Origin: CAVRCA01 sp965218045 | Lineage (GTDB): Bacteria; Pseudomonadota; Alphaproteobacteria; Acetobacterales; Acetobacteraceae | Assembly: GCA_965218045.1 (NCBI GenBank) | Contig: CBDCJX010000008.1 | Coordinates: 372,001 to 436,000, forward strand | DNA length: 64,000 nt | Direction of reading: 5' to 3' | Shown: positions 1 through 9,500 of the stretch, one piece after another | Numbering within the stretch: position 1 is the stretch's first letter | How the letters are laid out: each line of letters opens with the position of its first letter | Notes under the pieces: model-generated | The model's input: only the letters and a program-made list of their open reading frames with translations | What the model was told of the DNA's origin: nothing | Database searches by the model: none | Translations under genes and position numbers: made by a program

Positions 1-308
1 TGGCACTTGCCGCGCTGCCGCCGTTCGGCCTGTTCACCAGCGAGTTCCTGATCGTGAGCGAGACCATCCGCCAAGCACCGCTGCTGGCCGTCCCGCTCGC
101 GATCGGTCTGGTCGTCGTCGGCTGGTCGATGGTCGCGCGGCTGCAATCCGTCTGCCTCGGCGGGCCGCCCCCGGCGCACCGGCCATCACCCTCACTCCTC
201 GCGCTCGCACCGGCCTGGCTGCCGCTCGCGCTGGTGGTGATCCTCGGCCTGGCGATGCCCGAGCCGGTGGCGCGCTGGATGAGCGCCATCGCGGCGAGCG
301 TGCGATGA
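1..308 (+). CDS. Hydrogenase-4/complex I-like antiporter subunit (HyfF/NuoL-N family), C-terminal part
   Basis: Only the end of this gene is in the window; the frame is open from base 3 to the stop at 306-308. The visible part begins with LPPFGLFTSEFLIVSE, the loop and helix typical of proton-translocating antiporter-like subunits (HyfF, HycC, NuoL/N). Two hydrophobic segments follow, with a basic C-terminus. The stop overlaps the start of the next gene (ATGA), so the two are translationally coupled. By family knowledge it would be an inner-membrane ion-translocating subunit of a group 4 hydrogenase-like or complex I-like enzyme. HyfB, HyfD and HyfF cannot be told apart from the tail alone. 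Confidence 0.8.
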   Translation, partial: ALAALPPFGLFTSEFLIVSETIRQAPLLAVPLAIGLVVVGWSMVARLQSVCLGGPPPAHRPSPSLLALAPAWLPLALVVILGLAMPEPVARWMSAIAASVR

Positions 309-1816
309 CCGGCCCGGCCAGCGATCTGATCCGCGCCGGGTCGGTCGAGCCCTGCCGACCCTGGCCTCGGCACGTGCTCGACTGGGAGCGATGGGCGATG
401 ATGGCGCAAGCGCTCGGCGCCGAGCCGAGCCTGTCGCTGCCGGCGCTGTGGGCGGACACCGGCCACGTACACGCCTTGCTGCTCGACGTGCCGGGGCGCG
501 CCGTGCTGCCGGTGTCGACCCCGGTGGTCCAGGGGAGCTACCCCGCGCTGTCGCCGCACCGGCCGGGTGCGACCTGGTTCGAACGCATGGTGGCGGACCT
601 GTGGGGCCATGCGGCCGTCGGCGGGTGCGACGCGCGGCCGTGGCTGGATCACGGTCACTGGGGCCAGACGCATCCGATGGCGCTCCGCCCCGGCCCGGCA
701 CGGCGGGGGCCGGAGCCACCGGAATTCCTTGCCGTGGAAGATGAGGTGCTGCACCAGCTCCCGCTCGGCCCAATCCACGGCGATCTCGGCCAGCCCGGCC
801 ATTTCCGCTTCACCGCGCAAGGCGAGCAGGTCATACGGCTGGAGACTCGCCTCGGCTACGCCCACCGGGGCAGCCTGGCGTTGCTGCGCGACAAGTCGCC
901 CCGGGCGGCGGCCCGGTTCGCGGCCCGGCTCTCCGGCGATTCGACCGTCGCGCACGCCATTGCGTTCGCCCGCGCCGCGGAAGCCGCTTTGGAGACCGAG
1001 CCGCCGCGTCGGGCGCAGGCGTTGCGCGCGGTGATGGCCGAGCTGGAGCGGATCGCCAATCATCTAGGCGAGGCCGGTGCCCTCGCGGCGGAAGCGGGGT
1101 TTCCGGTTGCGCCATCCCGCTTCGCCGTCCAACGCGAGGCGGTGCGACGCGCCAACGCGATCGCCTTCGGGCACCGGCTGATGATGGATTGCGTGGTGCC
1201 CGGCGGTGTCGTCGCCGATATCGTGCCCGGGGGCGCCGAGGCGGTGTCGCGTGCCGTTGCCGCCGTGCAATCGGAGTTGCCCGAGCTGGCCGGGGTCTTC
1301 ACCGGCCACGCCAGCCTGGCCGATCGGCTGACCGGCACCGGCGTGGTTTCACCCGCGCTGGCGGTCACCTTCGCGGCCGGGGGCTATGTCGGTCGCGCCT
1401 CGGAACGCGATTTCGACGCGCGGCGTTGGCCCGGCTATCCGCCCTATGGCGAGTTCCCGCCCGTCGTGCCGATCCGTTTGGAGGGTGACGCCGCCGCCCG
1501 GATCGACATTCGGCTGCGCGAGATCGGCGAGAGCATCCGGCTGGTGCGTGATCTGCTGGCCGCGTTGCCGGACGATGGCGTCGCGTCGGTCCTGCCGCCC
1601 GGTAGCGGCGAGGGCATCGGGGTGGCGGAAGGTTTTCGTGGCGACGTCTGGCACTGGCTGCGGCTCGACAACGGCATGATCGCCAGCGCCTTCCTGCGCG
1701 ACCCGAGCTGGGCGTTGTGGCCCGTGCTGGAGCAGGTGGCGCCACGCGAAGAGGTTGCCGAGTTCCCGCTGGTCGAGCGCTCGCTCGGCGCCTCGGCCGC
1801 CGGTGTCGATCTGTGA
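305..1816 (+). CDS. Hydrogenase-like large subunit (HycE/HyfG/NuoCD type) lacking the Ni-Fe cysteines
   Basis: 503 residues, made of an N-terminal NuoC-like part (about 1-150) and a NuoD/HycE-like part (about 160-503), the HycE domain order. In HycE a CxxC sits in the stretch RVCGICGFAH. The aligned stretch here is RLSGDSTVAH (residues 208-217), so both cysteines are serines (S210, S213). The second ligand pair, DPCxxC in hydrogenases, is DPSWAL (466-471), so both cysteines are again lost. Ni-Fe chemistry is therefore not expected. This pattern is known from energy-converting hydrogenase-related (Ehr) complexes and from NuoD. The start ATG overlaps the stop of the upstream membrane subunit; the small subunit follows 13 bases downstream. 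It probably forms the peripheral arm of a membrane redox-driven ion pump; its electron partner is unknown. Confidence 0.85.
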   Translation: MTGPASDLIRAGSVEPCRPWPRHVLDWERWAMMAQALGAEPSLSLPALWADTGHVHALLLDVPGRAVLPVSTPVVQGSYPALSPHRPGATWFERMVADLWGHAAVGGCDARPWLDHGHWGQTHPMALRPGPARRGPEPPEFLAVEDEVLHQLPLGPIHGDLGQPGHFRFTAQGEQVIRLETRLGYAHRGSLALLRDKSPRAAARFAARLSGDSTVAHAIAFARAAEAALETEPPRRAQALRAVMAELERIANHLGEAGALAAEAGFPVAPSRFAVQREAVRRANAIAFGHRLMMDCVVPGGVVADIVPGGAEAVSRAVAAVQSELPELAGVFTGHASLADRLTGTGVVSPALAVTFAAGGYVGRASERDFDARRWPGYPPYGEFPPVVPIRLEGDAAARIDIRLREIGESIRLVRDLLAALPDDGVASVLPPGSGEGIGVAEGFRGDVWHWLRLDNGMIASAFLRDPSWALWPVLEQVAPREEVAEFPLVERSLGASAAGVDL

Positions 1817-1829
1817 GGGGGAGGACATA

Positions 1830-2360
1830 GTGGTGTGGCGGCGGATGACGCGCGGCTTGCTCGATCGACCGGCGGCCGAGCCGCTCCCGTCGGTGCCGGA
1901 GGAGACGTTGCACCAACTGGCCGCCGCGCTGGAGGCGACCGCGCGACGACGGCTCGGCCGCAGCCTGGCGATCCGCCACGTCGACACCGGGAGCTGCAAT
2001 GGCTGCGAGCTGGAGCTGCGCGCGCTCGGCAGTGTCGTTTACGCGCTGGAGCGTTGCGGCCTCGGCTTCGTTGCCAGCCCCCGGCACGCCGACGTCCTGC
2101 TGGTCACCGGCGCGCTGACCCACAATTTGCGCGAGGCGCTGCACCAGGCCTGGGAGGCGACGCCCGACCCGAAATGGGTCGTCGCGGTCGGCGACTGCGC
2201 GATCGACGGCGGGGTGTTCAAGGGCAGCTACGCGGTGCTTGGCGGAGCGAGCGCGGCCGTGCCCCTCGACCTGGTGATCAGCGGCTGCCCGCCAACGCCG
2301 GCGCAACTGCTGAGCGGGCTGCGAGCGCTGCTGGAGGCAAACGCCCGAAGTGGCAGATGA
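1830..2360 (+). CDS. Hydrogenase-like small subunit, NuoB/HycG/HyfI family
   Basis: 176 residues from the GTG at 1830, chosen because GGGGGAGG lies at a normal distance upstream; GTG 1833 and ATG 1845 are alternatives. The family's iron-sulfur ligands are all present: C56 and C59 in TGSCNGCELEL, C123 in GDCAIDGGVFKGSY and C153 in SGCPPTP. It should therefore hold the single [4Fe-4S] cluster (N2-type) next to the large subunit's former active site. It is the last gene of the operon in view. The contrast between intact cluster ligands here and lost Ni-Fe ligands in the partner argues for a working electron-transfer complex rather than decay. Confidence 0.85.
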   Translation: MVWRRMTRGLLDRPAAEPLPSVPEETLHQLAAALEATARRRLGRSLAIRHVDTGSCNGCELELRALGSVVYALERCGLGFVASPRHADVLLVTGALTHNLREALHQAWEATPDPKWVVAVGDCAIDGGVFKGSYAVLGGASAAVPLDLVISGCPPTPAQLLSGLRALLEANARSGR

Positions 2361-2448
2361 CCTGATAACAAGGCCCGGTGACGACGACCCTTGGCACTCA
2401 CCGTCATAAACAACGAACGCTAATCTCCCTCGCCCAAGTCGCGGCAAA

Positions 2449-2480
2449 GCCGTGGGCACTCGGCCTTCGCCGAGCACGGC
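2449..2480. terminator. Stem-loop downstream of the hydrogenase-like operon
   Basis: GCCGTG at the left pairs with CACGGC at the right, and an inner CTCGGC-CTTC-GCCGAG stem completes a long hairpin about 90 bases after the small-subunit stop. There is no run of T after it, so termination is inferred from position and stem strength only. Confidence 0.35.
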
Positions 2481-2594
2481 ACGGGCGGGTAGGAACCTAC
2501 GGCGGCAGGTATCAGACGCACCACCGTATCTGTCGGCCCCTCCCGGCCATGGCCGGTGTCAGGCGCGCCATTCCACGCGGCGGCCGGTGTTGGA

Positions 2595-2822
2595 TCAGCC
2601 GTTCTCGGCTGGGTGGCTGTGCGCGACCTTGCGACGGTGGTGGCGGCGCGACGCGGCGTGCTTCTTGGTCTTGCGGCGATGGTGTGGCGTCGCCGCAGGG
2701 GCGGTCGACGCGCCCGGCGTGGCGAACTCGTTGGCGGCCCGGGCGCCGGTCGCGCTCAGGAGGGCGGCGGCAGGGACGATCAAGCCGAGCTTGGCGAGCA
2801 GAAGGCGGCGCGAGATGCTCAC
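2595..2822 (-). CDS. Small predicted secreted His/Lys/Arg-rich protein
   Basis: 75 residues from a GTG start with GGAG eight bases upstream. The N-terminus (about residues 1-30) is a clear signal peptide: SRRLLLAK, then a hydrophobic stretch, then ATGARAA. The SRR pair followed by leucines could also suit the Tat route. The mature part is small and very basic, with two HHRRK clusters and Lys/Arg/His runs in a proline- and alanine-rich background. I do not recognise a family. It stands alone between the hydrogenase-like operon and DUF1489. A role at the envelope binding anions or metals is conceivable but not shown. Confidence 0.5.
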   Translation of the reverse strand: MSISRRLLLAKLGLIVPAAALLSATGARAANEFATPGASTAPAATPHHRRKTKKHAASRRHHRRKVAHSHPAENG

Positions 2823-2966
2823 GGTTGGGACTCCAAAGGAGGGACATGTTGCGTGACGGCACGACGCGGGGGCGCGAGAGCACGCTCGTCATCGCGCAGG
2901 AATGATGATGTTCATCGGTCGATTCGGGCAACAGGATTCGCGCCAAGGTTGCGCGAGTCCTCAACC

Positions 2967-3389
2967 TCACAGCAGGCAGAGTTCCTGCAATTGCCGTCGC
3001 AAGGCGGGCGGCAACCCGCTCTCGCCGCGCGCCGCCGAACGATGTGCCAAGTCCTCCGGTGCGTCCTGCGGGTTGAGGTAGCGCCAGCCTTGGAACGGCT
3101 TCATCGGCCGGGCCGCGACCGGAACCAGCAGCGGGTCGAGCACCAGCCCGGCACAGTTCCGCCCATCGTCCCAGTGATCCTCGATGATCTCGACGACGCG
3201 TTGGCGAACCAGCATGGCGCCGTTCACCACCCAATACATCGACCCGCCATCGACCACCTCGGCGGCGCGGCGTGGGGAATTTCGGGTGCGGTGCCGCAGC
3301 GGCGGGTGACTCACGGCACGCCCGGCCTGCCAGGCTTCGAGTTGCCCGACATCGCGCACGCCCACGGCCAGTTTGGTCAGGTGCAGCAT
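2967..3389 (-). CDS. DUF1489 family protein
   Basis: 140 residues. The sequence MLHLTKLAVGVRDV at the start, PLRHRTRNSPRRAAEV, DGGSMYWVV and AGLVLDPLLVPV are the conserved blocks of DUF1489, a family largely confined to alphaproteobacteria. Length is normal for the family. It has no signal peptide or membrane segment, so it is expected in the cytoplasm. Function is not known. It is transcribed away from the hydrogenase-like operon and lies 96 bases before the stop of the next minus-strand gene. Confidence 0.85.
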   Translation of the reverse strand: MLHLTKLAVGVRDVGQLEAWQAGRAVSHPPLRHRTRNSPRRAAEVVDGGSMYWVVNGAMLVRQRVVEIIEDHWDDGRNCAGLVLDPLLVPVAARPMKPFQGWRYLNPQDAPEDLAHRSAARGESGLPPALRRQLQELCLL

Positions 3390-3485
3390 CGTCGGACAAA
3401 TGTGGCAAATCGCCCGCGACAGCGGAAGGGGCCACGCCGAGTCGCTGCCTCAACAATCTGGGGATAACCCTCCGCTGGATGGAAC

Positions 3486-5213
3486 TCACGGCGGACAGCT
3501 TACCCGGTCCAAACGGCCCTTGGGCTCGGTGGGGCCGAGCACGAAGCGATAGCCCTGGGCGTCAGGTCGCAGTCGGCAGGCCCGGGCCAGCGCGTCCGGC
3601 GCATCGGCACGCACGAACAGCACACGCCCATCCGCCGTCGGGCCGTTGCGCATGAAGTCCTGCGCGCGATGCTTGTCGCGGCGATTGAACCGCCGGTCGA
3701 AGCCACTCGGGAAATCACCCACCAGCACGAAGGCGGCGCGATCCGGCAACGCCGCTGCCAGGCGCGATGGTGCTTCGCGCTCGGCGATGATGCGCGCGTG
3801 AAAATCCACCTGCCCGACGAGCAGGCCGAACTCGGCCGGGAGCAGGCAGGCGAGCAACGCCGCGCCGCGCAGCCGGGCCGGATCGGCCGCCGCGGCGATC
3901 TCGCGGGCGACGGTGATGTGCATCACCACGAAGCCGTCGAACCAGTAGCGCGGCCCCATCTGCCAGCCGCCATAGTCCGGAAACACCAGGAACAACGCGA
4001 ACACCGTCGGCGGCACGAGATCATAGAACGCCAGGGACTGGCGCCGCGTGGCTCGGGCCAGCGACCAGAGATACAGCGCCGGCACCACCAAGGTCGTGGT
4101 GTCAGCAAGGTCGGCAAGGCGCCACGCGGTCTGCTCGAATGCGCGCCAGCCGCCGCCATGCGACTCGACCCCGCGTAGACCGTCGGCGCCGAGCGACAGA
4201 TTGCCGCCCCACACCGTGGGTGGCGTGATCGGGCTGCCGGTCACCGCCAGGTTGTACAGCGCGAAACCGAGCGCGAACGGCGCTATGCCCGCGACCAGGC
4301 CGGCCAGCGAGCGCGCCCGCTCGGGTCGCGCGACCCAGGCACAGGCGATCGCGACGCCGGCGACGAGGAAACTGTCGATCCGGCACAGCAGCAACAGGCC
4401 CAGGCACGCCCCGCTCAGCACGTCGCCCCACCACCCGCGCCAGCGCGACCCGCGCCAGCGAGCGCGATCGAGCTGCCCGAGGATGGCGCCCAGCGCGAAC
4501 AGGGCGCTGGCGCAGTGCGAGAACAAGGTCGCCGCGTTGAGCAGGACGAACGGTGACGCCGCGCAAGCGATGGTGGCGAGGCCCGCGACGTCGCGACGAC
4601 TGCTCACCCGCGACGTCGCCCGGCCAAGCAACGCCAACATCGCCAGCGCGCAAGCCGGCGCGGCGAGCCAGGTCGGCAGCCGCATGGCGGTGAACAGCGC
4701 CAGGATCGCCGGCCAGCCGGGCAGATACTGCGTGACCCAGTGCCCGTCGCGCGCGATCAGATAGGCTTGCTTTACCAGCGCGGGGTCCGGCGGGATGGGG
4801 TTCACCAGCCGGCCGCGTTGCATGGTCTCGGCGCCGAACAGGAAACCGTACTCGTCCGCCGAGCTGGCGAACCCGTCGAATGCCAGCCAGCCGATCAGCG
4901 CCGCGACGGTCACGCACAACAAGCAGGCCAGCGCCGTGACGCGCGGTGACACGACCAGCCTACGTGCCGCGGCCTGCCCGATAGCGCCGAGCGCCACGCC
5001 GGCGACCAGCAGCGAGACGGCGGCGCCGATTGCCAACCGCGCCAGCGTCGCCGAGACCGGCCAATCATGCGTGCGCAGCATCGTCGACAGCAGCGACAAC
5101 GCCGCGGCGAGGGCCAGCAGCAGCAGCAAGGCAGCGCCGATCCAGCGGCTCAAGCGGGTCAGGCCCGGCTTGCCCGGCACGGACCAAGGCTGGTTTGCGA
5201 CCGATGCGAGCAT
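3486..5213 (-). CDS. Polytopic membrane protein, GT-C glycosyltransferase-like (ArnT/PMT type)
   Basis: 575 residues with about ten to twelve hydrophobic segments. The first large periplasmic loop carries SSADEYGFLFGAETMQRG, resembling the Asp-Glu motif near the first loop of GT-C enzymes such as ArnT and protein mannosyltransferases. A soluble C-terminal tail (about 470-575) contains a short alpha/beta-looking stretch (FVLVGDFPSGFD). It probably moves a sugar from a lipid carrier to an envelope acceptor, but the acceptor cannot be read from the sequence and no sugar-synthesis genes are adjacent. It is divergent from the binding-protein gene at 5343; the 129-base gap is AT-rich and likely holds both promoters. 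Confidence 0.6.
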   Translation of the reverse strand: MLASVANQPWSVPGKPGLTRLSRWIGAALLLLLALAAALSLLSTMLRTHDWPVSATLARLAIGAAVSLLVAGVALGAIGQAAARRLVVSPRVTALACLLCVTVAALIGWLAFDGFASSADEYGFLFGAETMQRGRLVNPIPPDPALVKQAYLIARDGHWVTQYLPGWPAILALFTAMRLPTWLAAPACALAMLALLGRATSRVSSRRDVAGLATIACAASPFVLLNAATLFSHCASALFALGAILGQLDRARWRGSRWRGWWGDVLSGACLGLLLLCRIDSFLVAGVAIACAWVARPERARSLAGLVAGIAPFALGFALYNLAVTGSPITPPTVWGGNLSLGADGLRGVESHGGGWRAFEQTAWRLADLADTTTLVVPALYLWSLARATRRQSLAFYDLVPPTVFALFLVFPDYGGWQMGPRYWFDGFVVMHITVAREIAAAADPARLRGAALLACLLPAEFGLLVGQVDFHARIIAEREAPSRLAAALPDRAAFVLVGDFPSGFDRRFNRRDKHRAQDFMRNGPTADGRVLFVRADAPDALARACRLRPDAQGYRFVLGPTEPKGRLDRVSCPP

Positions 5214-5342
5214 AATTTAGGAAAACACAATCAAAACTAATTTTGTCTTGCTCGATCGCAGGTGTCGGGATCGTTGCCATCGGCGCGGCATCCCCGCACA
5301 GTCGCAGCCAAGCGAATAACCGCCCTACCGGGAGACTTCACC

Positions 5343-6419
5343 ATGAGGCACGCAATCACCCGACACCCGGGCACCCGAAACGCGGGGATGCGATACGCGG
5401 GGCTTGCCTGCGCATTGCTGTTGGGCGTGGCAGGCTTGGTCGCGACCGCCCCCGCCCATGCCCAGAACACCGGATCGGCGACGCTCGATGCGGTGAAGCA
5501 GCGCGGCGAACTGCGTTGCGGGGTGTCCACCGGCGTGCCCGGCTTCTCGCTGCCGGACAGCCAGGGGGTGGAACGGGGCCTCGACGCGGATTCGTGCCGC
5601 GCCGTCGCGGCCGCCGCGTTGGGCAACAGCGACAAGGTGAAATACGTGCCGCTCACCACCACCAACCGCTTCACCGCGTTGCAGTCGGGTGAGATCGACG
5701 TGCTGATCCGCAGCACCACCTGGACCCTGGGCCGGGAAGCCAATCTCGGGCTCAACTTCGCCTGGGTGAACTATTACGACGGCACCGGATTCCTGGTGCG
5801 CAAGGCCGCCGGGGTGAAGTCGGCCACCGAGCTCAACGGGGCCACGATCTGCGTGCAGCCCGGCACCAGCACCGAGCTCGCGATCAACGACTACTTCCGT
5901 ATACACAACATGAAGTTCAGCCCGATCCTCATCCAGGATCTCTCGGAGATCCAGGGCGCCTTCCTCAGCGGACGATGCGACGTCTATTCGACCGACGCGT
6001 CCGCTCTCGGCACGTTCCGTTTCAGCCAAGGCCCGAAGGCCGAGGAGCTGGTGCTGCTGCCCGAGATCATCAGCAAGGAGCCGCTGGGAGCGATGGTGCG
6101 CAAGGGCGACGCCAAGTGGTTCGACCTGGTGCGCTGGACGTTCATCGCGATGCTCACCGCCGAGGAGGACGGCGTCACCGCCAAGAACGTCGACGAGATG
6201 CTGAAGAGCGACAACCCCGGTGTGCGGCGGCTGCTCGGGGTCGACGGCGACCTGGGCAAGGCGCTCGGCGTCGACAATCGCTGGGCCTACAGCGTCGTCA
6301 AGTCGGTCGGCAATTTCGGCGAGATGTGGGACCGCAACATCACGCCGATGGGCATCCCGCGCGGTATCAACAACCTGTGGACCAAGGGCGGACTGCAATA
6401 CCCGCCGCCGATGCGCTGA
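5343..6419 (+). CDS. General amino-acid ABC transporter substrate-binding protein, AapJ/BztA type
   Basis: 358 residues from ATG 5343, preceded by GGGAG; longer in-frame starts upstream would spoil the signal peptide. Residues 1 to about 35 form a Sec signal ending near AHAQ. The mature protein is a family 3 solute-binding protein: LDAVKQRGELRCGVSTGVPGF, IDVLIRSTTWT and GRCDVYSTDASAL are AapJ/BztA landmarks. It should bind polar amino acids in the periplasm. No permease or ATPase gene is adjacent, so the cognate membrane complex must be encoded elsewhere. A strong hairpin follows the stop after 17 bases. Confidence 0.85.
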   Translation: MRHAITRHPGTRNAGMRYAGLACALLLGVAGLVATAPAHAQNTGSATLDAVKQRGELRCGVSTGVPGFSLPDSQGVERGLDADSCRAVAAAALGNSDKVKYVPLTTTNRFTALQSGEIDVLIRSTTWTLGREANLGLNFAWVNYYDGTGFLVRKAAGVKSATELNGATICVQPGTSTELAINDYFRIHNMKFSPILIQDLSEIQGAFLSGRCDVYSTDASALGTFRFSQGPKAEELVLLPEIISKEPLGAMVRKGDAKWFDLVRWTFIAMLTAEEDGVTAKNVDEMLKSDNPGVRRLLGVDGDLGKALGVDNRWAYSVVKSVGNFGEMWDRNITPMGIPRGINNLWTKGGLQYPPPMR

Positions 6420-6436
6420 GCCGCTACGGCCGCGAG

Positions 6437-6457
6437 CCGGGGCGATAATCGCCCCGG
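6437..6457. terminator. Terminator-like perfect hairpin after the amino-acid binding protein
   Basis: CCGGGGCGAT and ATCGCCCCGG are perfect inverted 10-base arms around a single A, 17 bases after the stop. There is no T-run, so factor-independent termination is uncertain, but position and stability suit a 3' end. Confidence 0.5.
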
Positions 6458-6556
6458 GCGCGCGCCGGATTAGCGGTTCCTTCACTCGCTGATCGCACTG
6501 TCCGCGCCGGCCGCGCAGCTCGATGCGCCGAGCCGAGATCAGCGAGCGCGAACAGC

Positions 6557-9500
6557 ATGTCGGGAACTGCAACCACCATCGACGGCACCGCCGGCGGAAC
6601 GGTCTTCGACCAGGACGGGGACAGTCTGATCACGGTCGGCAGTTCACCGACCACCGTCGTCGCCTCGCTCGGGACCGACACGATCCTCGGCGGCGCGGGC
6701 AGTCTCACCGTCACCGCGACCAGCGACGGCGACGCCTACAATCCCAACCCGATTTTCATCCAGGCCGGCACCGGGGCGCTGGACTTCACTCCGGGCGACG
6801 GCGACGACACGGTGATCGGCGGCCAAGGCTCGGTCCTGATCGAGAGCGGCGACACGCTGTTCCAGGGCACGCTGCATTTCGTCGGCGGACAGGGCCCGGC
6901 GACGGTGTGGGGCTCGCTCGGCGGCACCGTCATCACCGGCGGCCCAGGCACAGTGGAGCTCGATCAGAACGGCGTCGCTACGATCAGCGCCGGCACCGGC
7001 ACCCTCACCATCGTCGCGGATGGCAACCCGCTCGATATCATCGGCGCCGACGGGCTGGAGACCTTGTCGATGCCAGCCTTTGCCGCCATGCCCGGCGAAC
7101 ACCTGGTGGCGACCTACGGCAGCGGCGGCACGACGATCACTAACCAGACCACCGGCGTCAGCTCGCTGCTCAAGGACGGCACGATCAGCACTGTCATTGA
7201 CGGTTCGGCGGGTGGGGCGTTCTCCGACCTGCCCGGTCTCGACACGATCACCTTGGGCGGTCAACCGGCCACCATCAACGCCGGCCAGGGCACCGACACG
7301 ATCACCGCGGGCAACGCCCCGCTGACGGTGGATGCGTCCGGCAACAGCCATTCCGTCACCATCACCGGCGGCGGCGGTGCGCTGACGGTCACGCCGGGTT
7401 CGGGTCATCTGAGCCTCACGGCCGGGTCCGGCGACGTGACACTCGGCTCCGGCGACGCGGGCGGCAGTGTCAGCTTCAACGCCGGATCAGGCAACGCGAC
7501 CCTCGTCGGCGCGAGCGGCGGAACCCAGCTCGTCGGCGGGACCGGCTCGGTTGCACTGGCACAGCGCGGCGCGACCACCATCACCGGCGGCGCGGGCAGC
7601 ATCACCGTCACCGCGGACGGCACGCCGCTCAAGGTCACCGGCATTGACAACCAGGAAACCGCATCGCTCACCCCCGGCCCCGGCGAGATCCTGGTCATCG
7701 CCCGCGACGGTACCGGCAACACCACCCTGACCAACCAGACCGCCAACACGGTCCTGCGCCTCGCCGGCGGTTCGGTGGTGCAACTGATCGACGGCTCCGG
7801 CGGCGGCGCGATCACCGATGCGCCCGGGCTGAACTTGATCACGCTCGGCAGCACGGCCGCGACGGTGACCGCCTCGCTCGGCACCGACACGATCAACGGC
7901 GGCACCGGCCAGCTCGTCGTGTCGGCGACGTCCGACACCAACCCGCTGGTCATCAACGCCGCCCCGGGCGCCCAGGGAACCACGGTGCTGGGCGGCGCCG
8001 GCAGCGTCGCGCTGCAGCAGCATGGCACCACGGCGATCGCCGCCGGACACGGCAACATCACCATCACCTCGGATGGCACGCCGATCGTGGTCACCGGCGC
8101 CGACGGGCTCGAGACCACCACCGCGCTGAGCGCCGCCGGCGATACCGTGCTGATCACCACTGATAGCGGGAACGCCACCACCGTCACCGACACCACCGCC
8201 GGCATCGCCACCTTGCTCACGGGCGGCCACGCGATCAAGGTCATCAACGATACTGCCGGCGGGGCGGTGACCGACCAGGCGGGTCTCAACCTCCTCAATC
8301 TCGGCCCGGTGCCCACCACCGTGACCGCGAGCGCCGGGATGGACACCATCAACGCCGGCAGCGGCGCATTGCTGGTCGACGCCACCGCGAACACGAATGC
8401 ACTTACGATCAACGCGGCGGCAGCGGCGAACGGCGTCACCGTTCTGGGGGGCGCCGGCACCATCGCGCTGCAGCAAAACGGCGCCACCAGGATCACGCCG
8501 GGACGCGGCACGGTCAGCGTCACCTCGGACGGCACACCGCTCCTGGTGATCGGCGCCGATTTTCTCGAAGCCGACACGCTGAACGTGGCCGCCGGTGCAG
8601 CGTTGCTGATAACCACGGACGGGTCGAACGCCACCACCATCACCAACCAGGTCACCGGTGCCGCCGTTGTGCTGGCCGACGGGCAGATCACCAACCTGGT
8701 GGACGGCACGCTCGGCGGCCTCATCACCGACGTGCCCGGCCGCGATCTCATCACCTTGGGCAGCAACGCGGCAACGGTCACCGCCTCGGCCGGAACCGAC
8801 ACGATCCACGCGGGTAGCGGTCCGCTCACCGTCGATGCGACGGGCAACACACAACCGTTGCGGCTCAACGCCGGATCGGGGGCGCTCACCTTCACTCCGG
8901 GACCGGGCGCGGAAACCGTGTTCGGCGGCACCGGCAACGTGGTCATTCTGCCAGGCGGGGTGCAGGGCACCCTGAACTATCAGGGCGGCGCGGGCAGCGC
9001 GACGATCACCGGGGCGGCGGAAGGGGCGCAGATCTACGCCGGCGACGGCCCGATCCAGCTCACCCAGACGGCGGCGGCCACGGTGTTCGGCGGCGCCGGC
9101 AGCACGACGATCAAGACCAACGGCGATCCGCTGGCGATCGTCGGCCTCGGGCTGGCGACCGCGTTCGAGTGGACCGGGCCGCTCGGCGACACGCTGGTGC
9201 TCGGCCACACGCCGGCCAACGCCACCACCGTCACCGACCAGCAGACCGGCGACATCTACACGCTCGCTGTGGGTGGCGCGACCTTGGTCGCCGGCAGCCT
9301 CGCCGGCCCCGCCGACCCGCTGGCGACGGCCGGCGGCAGCCCCTACATCGTGGCACTTCGCCAACAACTCGGCGGCCTGCTCGGCAGCAGCGGGCGCCTT
9401 ACCTACTTCGCCGCCGGCAACCCGGTGCCGCCGGTCGGGGTGCCGAGCCTGCTGATCTCCACTGGCGGTGCCGCCACGATCACCATGCCCGCCGGCGTCC

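Noticed and set aside
305..1816. Annotation as an active [NiFe]-hydrogenase 4 large subunit
   Set aside because: Both CxxC ligand pairs are substituted.
2556..3467. A 303-codon plus-strand frame across the small secreted protein and DUF1489
   Set aside because: It is antisense to recognised genes, has no domain pattern and is explained by high G+C codon bias.
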